In this document: positions 51,515-60,269 of the stretch, in pieces
How the letters are laid out: the number at the start of each line of letters is the position of its first letter
Position numbering within the stretch: the first letter of the stretch is position 1
Assembly (NCBI GenBank): GCA_041441915.1
Contig: JASDRS010000014.1
Location: 3,916 to 67,915 of the forward strand
Length of the DNA stretch: 64,000 nucleotides
Direction: 5' to 3'
DNA from: UBA10365 sp041441915
GTDB lineage: Bacteria; Pseudomonadota; Alphaproteobacteria; Rhodobacterales; Rhodobacteraceae
Notes under the pieces: model-generated
The model's input: the letters and a program-made list of their open reading frames with translations, nothing else
What the model was told of the DNA's origin: nothing
Database searches by the model: none
Position numbers and translations under genes: made by a program

Positions 51515-52315
51515 ATGAAAATAAAAATCCCTTTCCGAAAGAAGCGCCGCGTTATTTGTGTGCTGCGCCTAAGTGGTGTGATCGGTGGTGGTGGGCGTTT
51601 TTCGGCTGGATTAAGCGATGCGGCCCTTGCCCCCTTGATCGAGCGCGCCTTTAGCCGTGGTAAACCCGCAGCTATCGCTTTGGTGGTCAATTCCCCCGGC
51701 GGATCTCCCGTGCAAAGTAGCCTCATTGCCGCCCGCATTCGGCGTTTGGCTAATGAGAAAAAGATCCCCGTGCATTGTTTTGTAGAAGATGTTGCGGCTT
51801 CGGGTGGCTATTGGTTGGCGGTGGCTGCGGATGATATTTATGTTGATGCAAGTTCGATCATCGGATCGATTGGCGTCATTTCTCAGGGTTTTGGCTTTAG
51901 TGATTTGATCGCGCGATATGGGATTGAGCGACGGGTCTATACTGCAGGTGCTGCGAAAAGCTTTGGTGATCCATTTTTGCCCCAAAATCCCGCCGATGTG
52001 GTCAAGATTAAGGCTCTGCAAGAGCCTATCCATCAGGCGTTTATCGACCATGTAAAAGCTCGCCGCGCGGAGCGCTTAGTGGACGCTGATCTATTTAATG
52101 CTGATATCTGGGTAGGCCAAAAGGCTGTTGATCTGGGTTTAGTGGATGGGATAGGGCATTTGGTGCCCAAGATGAAGGAACTTTACGGTGAATCAATGCG
52201 GCTTGTGCCTATTGGCCAAAGGCGGTCATTTTTGAGTCGGTTTAGCGCAAAAGTCACAGGTGCAATTTTGGCTGAGGTTGAAAACCAGGCCCATTGGGCG
52301 AGGTTTGGCCTTTAA
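51515..52315 (+). CDS. S49-family serine peptidase (SppA/SohB-like)
   Basis: 266 residues, the short form. The oxyanion-side NSPGGSP, the nucleophile Ser in VAASGGYWLAVAA and the base Lys in AGAAKSFGDPF fit the Ser-Lys dyad. It has no obvious N-terminal membrane helix (the start is basic). It may degrade signal peptides or other membrane-released peptides. A TAATG overlap leads into the zinc-ribbon gene. Confidence 0.9.
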   Translation: MKIKIPFRKKRRVICVLRLSGVIGGGGRFSAGLSDAALAPLIERAFSRGKPAAIALVVNSPGGSPVQSSLIAARIRRLANEKKIPVHCFVEDVAASGGYWLAVAADDIYVDASSIIGSIGVISQGFGFSDLIARYGIERRVYTAGAAKSFGDPFLPQNPADVVKIKALQEPIHQAFIDHVKARRAERLVDADLFNADIWVGQKAVDLGLVDGIGHLVPKMKELYGESMRLVPIGQRRSFLSRFSAKVTGAILAEVENQAHWARFGL

Positions 52316-52503
52316 TGATGTTAAAAATCATCACACTGTTTCTGATAGCCATGGGCGTAATGGCGATGTTTGGAAAATTACGTTTTCCAAGTTTACCCAA
52401 AAGACGCGGCGGCGCTCTTGCCAAGCCGAAAACTTGCCCAAAATGTGGTGGGTATATCATTGGAAAAACGGGCTGCAATTGTGCGCCCAATACAAAAGAA
52501 TAG
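52315..52503 (+). CDS. Small membrane protein with zinc-ribbon tail
   Basis: 62 residues. One hydrophobic helix (IITLFLIAMGVMAMFG), a basic stretch (PKRRGG) and a CPKCGG...CNC metal motif. The ATG shares the last A of the peptidase stop. Small proteins of this layout are conserved next to S49 peptidases in Rhodobacterales; the role is unknown. Two cysteine pairs suggest zinc. Confidence 0.75.
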   Translation: MMLKIITLFLIAMGVMAMFGKLRFPSLPKRRGGALAKPKTCPKCGGYIIGKTGCNCAPNTKE

Positions 52504-52510
52504 GGTGATT

Positions 52511-53293
52511 ATGGCGCATCGGGCCTTGGTAACGGGGGCGGCTCAAAGATTAGGGCGTGCTATGGCGCTTTATCTGGCAAAACGTGGCTATGATGTGGCG
52601 GTGCATTATGCGGGATCGAAAGAAGCCGCCATCGATCTCGTGGCAGAAATTGAAGCTTTGGGTTGTCAGGCCGTTGCTTTGCAAGCCGATCTTATGAATG
52701 AAGTCGAAACCGCTGCTTTGCTTCCCCGCGCGGTTCAGGCCCTTGGCGGGCCGTTGACCCTTTTGATCAACAATGCATCAATCTTTGAATATGACACTTT
52801 GGCCAGCGCTACTCGGCAAAGTTGGGATCGGCATATAGGGTCGAACCTCCGTGCCCCATTTTTTTTAACGCAGGCCTTTGCGGCGCAAGCCCCGAAGGCA
52901 GTTCAGGATGTGAACTTGGAGCTTATAGCGCAGGCTTCAGTGGTCAATATGATTGATCAGCGCGTTCGCAAGCTTACGCCCGAATTCATGACCTATACTT
53001 TGGCCAAAATGGGTCTTTGGGCTCTAACGCAAACGGCAGCTCAGGCTTTGGCTCCTGGCATTCGGGTTAATGCTATAGGCCCCGGTCCTACTTTGCAGGG
53101 TGGGCGCCAAAGCGCACAACATTTCGAACGGCAGCGCGCGGCCACTGTTTTGGGGCGTGGGGCTCATCCTGCCGATATAACAGCGGCTTTAGGCTTTTTT
53201 ATGGATTCTCATAGTGTCACGGGGCAACTTATTTGCGTTGATGGAGGGCAGCATATAGGCTGGAAAACGCCTGATATTCTGGGGATTGAATAA
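52511..53293 (+). CDS. SDR with pteridine-reductase-type motif (FolM-like)
   Basis: 260 residues. The N-terminal TGAAQRLGRA fits the TG-x3-R-x-G motif that separates pteridine reductases from other SDRs. NNAS in LINNASIF and YTLAK give the rest of the active site. A dihydromonapterin or dihydrofolate reductase role is plausible. The ATG at 52511 follows GGTGATT, seven bases after the zinc-ribbon stop. Confidence 0.8.
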   Translation: MAHRALVTGAAQRLGRAMALYLAKRGYDVAVHYAGSKEAAIDLVAEIEALGCQAVALQADLMNEVETAALLPRAVQALGGPLTLLINNASIFEYDTLASATRQSWDRHIGSNLRAPFFLTQAFAAQAPKAVQDVNLELIAQASVVNMIDQRVRKLTPEFMTYTLAKMGLWALTQTAAQALAPGIRVNAIGPGPTLQGGRQSAQHFERQRAATVLGRGAHPADITAALGFFMDSHSVTGQLICVDGGQHIGWKTPDILGIE

Positions 53294-53602
53294 GCCTGTG
53301 AGTGATTGTACTGTGAAAGTTGTCCACCTACTTAATTATTTGCTATAAAGGTTGCGCAATAATCGTTGATTTTCAACAGTTTGCCGCTGCTCTATTTTTT
53401 ATTATAATAAAAACAGTATGTTATAAAAACGCCTAAAAAACAGGCATTTACCTAAAGTACTAAAAAAACAAGGAAAATTTCTGCCTCATAAAAGATTATA
53501 CTCATACTTATCCACAGAAAAGGTGGACAGATTTTCTCTTGCTGTCAGCCTTTAAACAGGGCAGACATTCCATAAGAATCATATTCTTGTTGAAAGATTT
53601 TT
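53294..53602. other. AT-rich gap with a perfect DnaA box
   Basis: No gene is seen. TTATCCACA (53508-53516) matches the consensus DnaA box exactly. TTGTCCACC (53320-53328) is two mismatches away and CTGTCCACC (minus strand, 53530-53522) three. The TGTCCACCT core is inverted at 53321-53329 and 53529-53521. Between them is a strongly AT-rich tract (53385-53505). It may be a replication or DnaA-controlled element, or simply the uvrC promoter region. Confidence 0.4.
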
Positions 53603-55486
53603 GTGACGTCACAAGACTTTGCCCCTGAAAGCTCAAAATCTACTCCTAAGGGGGTTGGGGTAATACAGGGCTATCTAAAAACGCTCGACGGGTCGCCAGG
53701 CGTTTACCGGATGCTGAATGAAACCTCGGAAGTACTTTATGTTGGCAAGGCGCGTAATCTACGGGCGCGGGTGTCAAACTATGCGCGCATGACCGGCCAT
53801 ACGGCCCGGATTTCTCGGATGATCTCAGAAACGTCATCCATGATGTTTTTGACCACCAAAACAGAAACCGAAGCGTTGCTCTTAGAACAAAATCTGATCA
53901 AGCAGCTTAAACCGCGATATAATGTGTTGCTGCGTGATGATAAATCTTTCCCCAATATTTTAATTTCAAACGAACATGACTATCCGCAAATCAAAAAGCA
54001 TCGTGGTAAGCGCAGTGAAAAGGGAACCTATTTTGGCCCCTTTGCCAGTTCAGGAGCGGTGACGCGCACGCTTAATCAATTGCAAAGGGTATTTTTGCTG
54101 CGCACGTGCACCGACGCCATGTTTCAGAGCCGGACGCGGCCCTGTTTGCTTTATCAAATCAAACGCTGTGCGGGCCCATGCGTGGATCGCATCAACCAAC
54201 TAGACTACTTTCGCCTTGTAGCCGATGCCACACGCTTTTTGCAGGGTAAGTCCACGTATGTGCAGGCTGATCTTGCGCACGCGATGGCCGAGGCCTCGGG
54301 CGCACAAGAATTTGAACGCGCCGCAGTGCTACGTGACCGCATCAAGGCGCTAACGCAGGTGCAATCTGCCCAAACTATCAATCCCGCGGGGGTCGATGAA
54401 GCCGATGTAATCGCGCTGCATATTGAAAATGGCCTGGCCTGTGTGCAGGTATTTTTCATTCGCGGGCATCAAAGCTGGGGAAATCGTGATTTTTATCCCA
54501 AAACTGGTGCTGGAGCAGAGGAGGGCGAAATTCTCGAAGCCTTTTTGGTACAGTTTTACGACAGTAAAGATCCGCCGAAACTGCTGCTTATGTCGCATCC
54601 AGTAGAAAATGAAGATTTGGTCGCGGCGCTTTTGTCGCAACGTTTGAGCCGTAAGGTCGAAATTCATACCCCGGTGCGCGGTGAAAAAGCGTCACTGGTG
54701 GAAAACGCCTCCCGGAATGCACGCGAAAGCCTGGCGCGCAAAATGTCCGAATCGGCGACGCAAAACGCTTTGCTGCAAAGTCTGGCAGATGCCTTTGACC
54801 TAGACGCCCCCCCCCAGCGAATCGAGGTTTATGATAACAGCCATATTAGCGGCACTAATGCCGTGGGTGGCATGATTGTAGCGGGGCCCGATGGATTTTT
54901 AAAAAGCCAATACCGCAAATTCAACATCAAATCACCCGCAGGTGCCAACTCTGATGACGTTGGCATGATGAAAGAAGTTCTGAGCCGCCGCTTTGAAAGA
55001 CTACTTAAGGAAGATCCAGATCGAAAATCTGATATGTGGCCTGATCTTTTGCTAATTGACGGAGGCGCGGGCCAGCTTTCAGTGGTGATGAAAATTCTGG
55101 CCGAAATGGGTGTAGAAAATATTGCCATGATTGGCGTAGCCAAAGGTGTTGATCGTGACGGGGGTAAAGAAGAGTTTCACCGCGCTGGACTTTTGCCGAT
55201 GGCTTTGCGCATGAATGACCCCGTTCTTTATTTTTTGCAGCGTTTGCGCGACGAAGCACACCGTTGGGCTATTGGCGCGCACCGCGCCAAAAGGGTCAAA
55301 GCCATTTCGGTAACGCTGCTTGATGACATTGCAGGCATCGGCACCATCCGTAAGCGTGCGCTTTTGTCGCATTTTGGCAGTGCCAAGGAAGTGTCGCGGG
55401 CCGGTCTGTCGGATTTGCAGGTGGTGGGCGGCATTTCTGCCGCTATGGCTCAAAAGATTCATGGTCATTTCAACCCACGGGGTTAA
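53603..55486 (+). CDS. uvrC: Excinuclease ABC subunit C
   Basis: 627 residues. GIY-YIG nuclease (GVYRMLNETSEVLYVGKARNLRARV), UvrB-binding UVR domain (ASGAQEFERAAVLRDRIKAL), RNase H-like nuclease (IEVYDNSHISGTNAVG; LLIDGGAGQL) and C-terminal helix-hairpin-helix repeats. It makes both cuts around DNA lesions. Starts at GTG (53603). Confidence 0.96.
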   Translation: MTSQDFAPESSKSTPKGVGVIQGYLKTLDGSPGVYRMLNETSEVLYVGKARNLRARVSNYARMTGHTARISRMISETSSMMFLTTKTETEALLLEQNLIKQLKPRYNVLLRDDKSFPNILISNEHDYPQIKKHRGKRSEKGTYFGPFASSGAVTRTLNQLQRVFLLRTCTDAMFQSRTRPCLLYQIKRCAGPCVDRINQLDYFRLVADATRFLQGKSTYVQADLAHAMAEASGAQEFERAAVLRDRIKALTQVQSAQTINPAGVDEADVIALHIENGLACVQVFFIRGHQSWGNRDFYPKTGAGAEEGEILEAFLVQFYDSKDPPKLLLMSHPVENEDLVAALLSQRLSRKVEIHTPVRGEKASLVENASRNARESLARKMSESATQNALLQSLADAFDLDAPPQRIEVYDNSHISGTNAVGGMIVAGPDGFLKSQYRKFNIKSPAGANSDDVGMMKEVLSRRFERLLKEDPDRKSDMWPDLLLIDGGAGQLSVVMKILAEMGVENIAMIGVAKGVDRDGGKEEFHRAGLLPMALRMNDPVLYFLQRLRDEAHRWAIGAHRAKRVKAISVTLLDDIAGIGTIRKRALLSHFGSAKEVSRAGLSDLQVVGGISAAMAQKIHGHFNPRG

Positions 55487-55576
55487 AATAAAATTATTCG
55501 TAGTATTTTTCATTTGTTGGAATTGGGTGCGATTATCCGCTTTCAAAACCCCAGTGACATAAGCTATCCTTATCAC

Positions 55577-56242
55577 ATGAATTGGACATTACCAAATATT
55601 TTAACAATAATGCGCCTTTTGGCAGCGCCTGGGCTTGCCATCATGTTTTTGTATTTCAAGCGTCCTTTTGCTGATCAGCTAGCCCTCGCTTTGTTTGTTG
55701 GCGCTGCAATAACAGATTTCTTCGATGGATATTTGGCGCGCCTTTGGAAGCAAGAATCAAAGCTTGGCACTATGCTAGACCCGATTGCCGACAAGACGAT
55801 GGTGGTCATCGCATTGGTGATTATTACGGGATATTCGGGTATGAACCCTTGGCTAATTTTACCTGTCACAGTAATTTTATTTCGTGAGGTGTTTATCTCG
55901 GGTCTTCGAGAATTTTTGGGTCCGACTAATATGATACTATCGGTCACAAATTTGGCAAAGTGGAAAACTACAATGCAGATGGTATCGATAGCCGTTTTGT
56001 TTTGGGGTACGGGACTTGAGTATGCCGACGAGATTGCACTTCAGGGCATGAATTCTGACCAGTATGCCCAAGCAGTTGCTGATGGTTTTGCAGACCCAAT
56101 TCGCAGTTGTGGTGCGCAAGATTGTTCGCAACTTGTTACCAAAATAGGGCTAGTTTTGATTTGGGTAGCTTCTATTTTGACGATGCTAACCGGATGGGAA
56201 TATTTCATAAAGGCGCTGCCTTTTTTGCGTGAGGATAAGTGA
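55577..56242 (+). CDS. pgsA: CDP-diacylglycerol-glycerol-3-phosphate 3-phosphatidyltransferase
   Basis: 221 residues with about five membrane helices. The DG-x2-AR-x8-G-x3-D-x3-D signature is complete in FFDGYLARL to LDPIADK. It makes phosphatidylglycerolphosphate. The start MNWTLPNILTIMRLLAAP is characteristic; upstream frame is not used. A TGATG overlap joins it to moaD. An insert of about 25 residues (QGMNSDQ to CGAQDCS) before the last helix is longer than usual. Confidence 0.94.
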   Translation: MNWTLPNILTIMRLLAAPGLAIMFLYFKRPFADQLALALFVGAAITDFFDGYLARLWKQESKLGTMLDPIADKTMVVIALVIITGYSGMNPWLILPVTVILFREVFISGLREFLGPTNMILSVTNLAKWKTTMQMVSIAVLFWGTGLEYADEIALQGMNSDQYAQAVADGFADPIRSCGAQDCSQLVTKIGLVLIWVASILTMLTGWEYFIKALPFLREDK

Positions 56243-56487
56243 TGCAAATTTTATATTTCGCATGGCTTCGTGAAAGAATTGGCGTGGCGGAAGAGACATT
56301 TACAAGTTCAGCACTTACAGTGCATGACCTCGTCGATGAATTGCGCACCCGTGACCAGCGGTATGGCGCGGCCTTTGCCGATATCAGCAGCGTGCGCGTG
56401 GCGCTTGATCAAAGGCTTGGCAGTTTTGACGACCCGATCGCGGGTGTGCGGGAAGTCGCTTTTTTTCCTCCAATGACGGGTGGATGA
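56242..56487 (+). CDS. moaD: Molybdopterin synthase small subunit MoaD
   Basis: 81 residues ending in the required Gly-Gly (PPMTGG), with the ubiquitin-like start ILYFAWLRERIG. The terminal Gly is thiocarboxylated and gives sulfur to make molybdopterin. Coupled to pgsA upstream and moaE downstream. Confidence 0.93.
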   Translation: MQILYFAWLRERIGVAEETFTSSALTVHDLVDELRTRDQRYGAAFADISSVRVALDQRLGSFDDPIAGVREVAFFPPMTGG

Positions 56488-56948
56488 TGCTAGTTCGAGT
56501 ACAAAGTGAAGCCTTTGATTTTACGACTGAGGTCGCAGGTTTTACCAAAGACCTGTGCGATTGTGGCGCTGTGGTGACCTTTACTGGCATTGTGCGGAAT
56601 AATCATGCGGGTGATTTACTAGCAATGGAAATTGAACATTACCCCGCAATGACCTGCGCGGCCTTAGAATCGATCGCCGCTAAAGCTATGGCTAAATGGT
56701 CATTGATAGATTGCATGATATTGCACCGGTTCGGGCGGCTTGAGTTGGGAGCGCCTATTATGATGGTGGCAACCGCTGCAGGTCACCGTGCTGCGGCCTT
56801 TTCTGCTGCTAATTTTATGATGGACTATCTAAAATCATGCGCACCATTTTGGAAAAAAGAAATTACCCGAAGCCAGTCAAATTGGGTGCTGGCCAAGGAG
56901 ATAGATCAAGAAGCTCTGACCCGATGGTCTATGGTCAGAGATCAATAA
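56484..56948 (+). CDS. moaE: Molybdopterin synthase large subunit MoaE
   Basis: 154 residues. Markers FTGIVRNNHAGDLLAMEIEHYP, HRFGRLELGAPIMMV and FWKKEI with the catalytic Lys region. It converts precursor Z to molybdopterin with MoaD. The start overlaps the moaD stop. Supplies the pathway that feeds MoeA and MobA at 42-44 kb. Confidence 0.94.
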   Translation: MMLVRVQSEAFDFTTEVAGFTKDLCDCGAVVTFTGIVRNNHAGDLLAMEIEHYPAMTCAALESIAAKAMAKWSLIDCMILHRFGRLELGAPIMMVATAAGHRAAAFSAANFMMDYLKSCAPFWKKEITRSQSNWVLAKEIDQEALTRWSMVRDQ

Positions 56949-57018
56949 GTTTGACTGGCACCTGCCGCTCCATAACGATATAATAGCCGAAATTTTACTA
57001 AAGGAGTGCAAGGGCAAT

Positions 57019-57858
57019 ATGAGCGCCACTTCACAATCCCGACCGATATTACCTACCGATATTCTGGCCCGTAAAGGTGGGGTGCCCTTGGTGGCGCTGA
57101 CTGCCTATACAACGCCGATGGCGCGGTTGGTAGATGCGCATTGCGATATTGCCTTGGTAGGTGACAGTGTGGGCATGGTTTTGCATGGTTTGTCTACGAC
57201 CCTTGGGGTCACGCTTGAGATGATGATCATGCATGGGCAAGCCGTGGTGCGTGGTGCGCGCTCATCCTTGGTGGCGATTGATATGCCCTTTGGTACCTAT
57301 GAGGAAAGCCCCGAGCAAGCCTTTGCCAACGCGGCCCGGATCCTCGCTGAAACCGGTGCCGTGGCGGTTAAGCTTGAAGGTGGCCTTGCAATGGCTGATA
57401 CTATCACCTTTTTGGTAGCCCGCGGCGTGCCTGTCATGGCGCATATTGGCCTGACACCCCAGGCCGTAAACACGCTGGGCGGCTATAAGGTGCAGGGCCG
57501 TGGGCCTGCCACGGCACGCGTATTGGCCGATGCCCACGCCGTGGAAAAGGCCGGTGCCTTTAGCGTTGTACTTGAAAAACTGCCCGCCGAATTGGCGCAG
57601 CAAATCACTGCTGCCTTGGCTATCCCCACCATTGGCATAGGTGCTGGCCCTGACTGTGATGGACAGGTTTTGGTTTTAGACGATATGCTGGGGCTTTTTA
57701 GCGATTTTCGTCCTAAATTTGTGAAACGCTACGCCGAACTTGGTCAGGCCGCTGACGAAGCCATTGCACATTACGCAAATGAGGTGCGCTTACGCCACTT
57801 CCCCGCAGCTGAGCATAGCTATGCGATGGCCGCTCCAAATATTGTTTCTAAGGACTGA
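57019..57858 (+). CDS. panB: 3-methyl-2-oxobutanoate hydroxymethyltransferase
   Basis: 279 residues. GDSVGMVLHG metal site, DMPFGTYEESPE, VKLEGG and AHIGLTPQ, and GIGAGPDCDGQVLV. First committed step of pantothenate synthesis. AAAGGAG precedes the ATG. panC follows after a few bases. Confidence 0.96.
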   Translation: MSATSQSRPILPTDILARKGGVPLVALTAYTTPMARLVDAHCDIALVGDSVGMVLHGLSTTLGVTLEMMIMHGQAVVRGARSSLVAIDMPFGTYEESPEQAFANAARILAETGAVAVKLEGGLAMADTITFLVARGVPVMAHIGLTPQAVNTLGGYKVQGRGPATARVLADAHAVEKAGAFSVVLEKLPAELAQQITAALAIPTIGIGAGPDCDGQVLVLDDMLGLFSDFRPKFVKRYAELGQAADEAIAHYANEVRLRHFPAAEHSYAMAAPNIVSKD

Positions 57859-57863
57859 CTTTG

Positions 57864-58697
57864 GTGATCTTGCGCACGGCACAGAATATGCGTCAGATCG
57901 TTTTGGGCTGGAAGGCGGCTGGCCTGTCAGTGGGCGTAGTGCCTACAATGGGGGCTTTGCACGAAGGCCATTTGTCGCTGATCGCCGCAGCTAAAGGCGA
58001 TAATGATCGAGTTATCGTAACCATTTTTGTTAATCCAACCCAATTTAACAATCCTGCGGATCTGGCTAGTTACCCCCGAAGGGAAGAGGCCGACGCGGAC
58101 CTTTTGGTAAAACATGGGGTCGATGTGATTTTTGCGCCGTTGATTGACCAAGTCTACCCGCATGGCTTTGCCTCAAAAGTTACGGTTTTGGGGGTGTCAG
58201 AGCCGCTTGAAGGCATTTTCCGCCCTGGGTATTTTTCTGGAGTTGCAACCGTTGTGGCCAAAATTTTTAGCATAATTCTACCAGATCGTGCTTATTTTGG
58301 CGAAAAAGATTGGCAACAGGTGCAGGTCATCAGCCGCATGAGTGTGGATTTAAACCTACCAGTTCAAATTGTGACCTGCCCTACATTGCGCGCCCCTGAT
58401 GGTATGGCGTTGTCGTCGCGCAATACCCGACTGTCACCTGCTGCGCGTGAAACGGCGGCAAAACTTTATCCACTTATGCAAGACTGCGCCCAAGCCATAG
58501 CCCAAGGCCAAGCGCTTGGACCAAGGCTTTTGGCTACACAATCAGCTCTGGTTGCCGCTGGATTTGACCAGATTGATTATTTTACCCTGTGCGATGGCCC
58601 AAGCTTGGAAAGGCTGATTGCATACGCCCCAAATGCGCGGCTTTTGGCGGCGGTTTGGCTGGGTGACGTGCGCCTTATTGATAATATAGTTGCCTAA
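57864..58697 (+). CDS. panC: Pantothenate synthetase
   Basis: 277 residues from the GTG. ATP-binding PTMGALHEGHLSLI, then TIFVNPTQF, FGEKDWQQVQVI and MALSSRN. It joins pantoate and beta-alanine. A TTG one codon earlier (57861) is an equally spaced alternative behind AAGGA. Nearly touches the convergent small membrane gene. Confidence 0.95.
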   Translation: MILRTAQNMRQIVLGWKAAGLSVGVVPTMGALHEGHLSLIAAAKGDNDRVIVTIFVNPTQFNNPADLASYPRREEADADLLVKHGVDVIFAPLIDQVYPHGFASKVTVLGVSEPLEGIFRPGYFSGVATVVAKIFSIILPDRAYFGEKDWQQVQVISRMSVDLNLPVQIVTCPTLRAPDGMALSSRNTRLSPAARETAAKLYPLMQDCAQAIAQGQALGPRLLATQSALVAAGFDQIDYFTLCDGPSLERLIAYAPNARLLAAVWLGDVRLIDNIVA

Positions 58698-58856
58698 TTA
58701 GGGCGCAGAAATACCTGATAAAACATAAACCACTAACACACCAAAGCCTGTCGTTATCAGTGCTGATCCAAGCCAAAATGACAGGCTGATTAAGCGCGGC
58801 AAAAGGCGGAAAAAGAACAAGGTTCCGAATAAGAGTGACCCTAATCCAAAAATCAT
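58698..58856 (-). CDS. Small membrane protein (52 residues), unidentified
   Basis: Two predicted membrane helices (FGLGSLLFGTLFFFRLLP and SFWLGSALITTGFGVLVVYV) separated by an Arg. The start ATG has GGGG and an upstream GGAG. Its stop is the base after panC's. I recognise no named family; hydrophobicity and a possible ribosome site favour a real gene. Confidence 0.45.
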   Translation of the reverse strand: MIFGLGSLLFGTLFFFRLLPRLISLSFWLGSALITTGFGVLVVYVLSGISAP

Positions 58857-59249
58857 CCCCAAGTTCTCGACTCCATCTTTTATATGCTAGCTATACTAAA
58901 GCATCGGCGAAATGCAGAAAAGAGCAGGCCTTGGTCCAGAGGACCTATGCAGCTATCTTGCCAGTGCAGTTGGGGTTTATCAATATAAAAAAGGAACTTA
59001 TCTATAAATAGGCAACGGTAAGCTGGTTTGGCATTTCTATGGATTCTGGAGTGGATCATTGTCGTTTGAATAATTTTTGGCACACATTTTTTAAAAACGC
59101 GCTCCTAAAAACTACCGAACAGGTGTAGCTCTGCATAAAAAATGAGCTGCCATCTTAACTAAGCTGCACAAGTCAAACCCTGTTTATATTCGTGGGGACC
59201 TGTTTCATACTTGAAAACGCTCAGCCTGTTAAGGCTGAGCGTTTTTATT
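58857..59249. other. Gap before tRNA-Lys with no supported gene
   Basis: 393 bases. A 31-codon frame from 58911 (MQKRAGLGPEDL) looks protein-like but I cannot place it. The rest is AT-rich and includes the tRNA terminator at its right end. Confidence 0.3.
59211..59248 (-). terminator. Terminator of tRNA-Lys
   Basis: AAACGCTCAGCC and GGCTGAGCGTTT (59215-59226, 59233-59244) form a twelve-pair stem with T-rich flanks, directly after the tRNA on the minus strand. Confidence 0.9.
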
Positions 59250-59325
59250 TGGTGAGCCCGACGGGGTTCGAACCCATGACCCATTGATTAAAAGTCAATT
59301 GCTCTACCAGCTGAGCTACGGGCCC
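59250..59325 (-). tRNA. tRNA-Lys (anticodon TTT)
   Basis: Minus strand begins GGGCCCGTAGCTCAG, with anticodon loop CTTTTAA (TTT) and T arm GGGTTCGAACCC. The encoded CCA is at the 3' end (59252-59250). Acceptor stem GGGCCCG pairs with CGGGCTC with one G-T. Complete cloverleaf. Confidence 0.95.
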
Positions 59326-59429
59326 ACTCTGGGCGTGATTATGGAGTTCGTGCCGTAGGGTCAAGTGCCAAAGCGCATAAATTCATGTGGCTCTGGCAAA
59401 AAATGAAAATGCAGGGTATATCGCGACAG

Positions 59430-60269
59430 ATGGGCGCAAAAGATACACCCTTAGCCATAAGTTTCATGAAAATGCATGGGATTGGCAATGACTTCGTCGT
59501 GATTGATTCGCGTCACCGTCAGCCTGTGACTACACCTAACTTGGCGTGTGCGGTGGGGGATCGGCATTTTGGTGTGGGGTTTGATCAATTGGTGGAATTG
59601 CGCACCTCGGACCACGCTGATTTTGCTTTAGATTTTTGGAATTCAGACGGATCGACTGTTGGTGCGTGCGGAAATGCCACGCGCTGTGTCGCTGAGCATG
59701 TGTTGAAAGAGCTGGGCAAAACTACCTTAACCATTGAAACTGAACGCGGGATTTTGGCCGCTACACGCCGTGCGGATGGTTTTGTGTCGGTAAATATGGG
59801 CCAACCCCAGTTTGAATGGCGCGATCTGCCACTGGCCCAAGAAGTAGATCTGATGCATTTACCGCTTTCTGGCGACCCTGTGGCCGTGGGCATGGGCAAT
59901 CCGCACTGCGTTTTTTTTGTGCCCGACGCGCAAAACGTTGATTTGGCTGCACGGGGACCTGTGCTTGAACATGACCCTTTGTTTCCAAAGCGTGTGAATG
60001 TCGAATTTGTAAGTGTTTTAGCCGCCGACCATCTGCGCATGCGGGTGTGGGAGCGTGGCGTTGGTGTTACGCTGGCCTGCGGGTCAGGCGCTTGTGCTGT
60101 GGGAGTTGCTGCACATTTGCGTGGCCTCACGGGTAGGCATGTTTTGATGGATCTTGATGGTGGCCGGCTAGAGGTGGATTGGCGAGATAATGGGGTATGG
60201 CTTACAGGACCTACGGCCAACGTATTTGCCGCTGTTTTAAGTGCAGAATTTGTTGCGGCTCATTCATGA
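59430..60269 (+). CDS. dapF: Diaminopimelate epimerase
   Basis: 279 residues from the chosen ATG. Two catalytic Cys: GACGNATRC and TLACGSGACA. MHGIGNDFVVID near the start is typical. It converts LL- to meso-diaminopimelate for lysine and peptidoglycan. Frame is open to 59385; a start at 59466 (MKMHGIG) is also possible. The stop overlaps the mtaB start (ATGA). Confidence 0.95.
   Translation: MGAKDTPLAISFMKMHGIGNDFVVIDSRHRQPVTTPNLACAVGDRHFGVGFDQLVELRTSDHADFALDFWNSDGSTVGACGNATRCVAEHVLKELGKTTLTIETERGILAATRRADGFVSVNMGQPQFEWRDLPLAQEVDLMHLPLSGDPVAVGMGNPHCVFFVPDAQNVDLAARGPVLEHDPLFPKRVNVEFVSVLAADHLRMRVWERGVGVTLACGSGACAVGVAAHLRGLTGRHVLMDLDGGRLEVDWRDNGVWLTGPTANVFAAVLSAEFVAAHS

Noticed and set aside
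53320..53530. Outright call of the chromosomal origin
   Set aside because: Only one exact DnaA box, and skew cannot be computed here; kept as a candidate element only.
59585..60220. 211-codon minus-strand frame
   Set aside because: Antisense to dapF, which has both catalytic cysteines.
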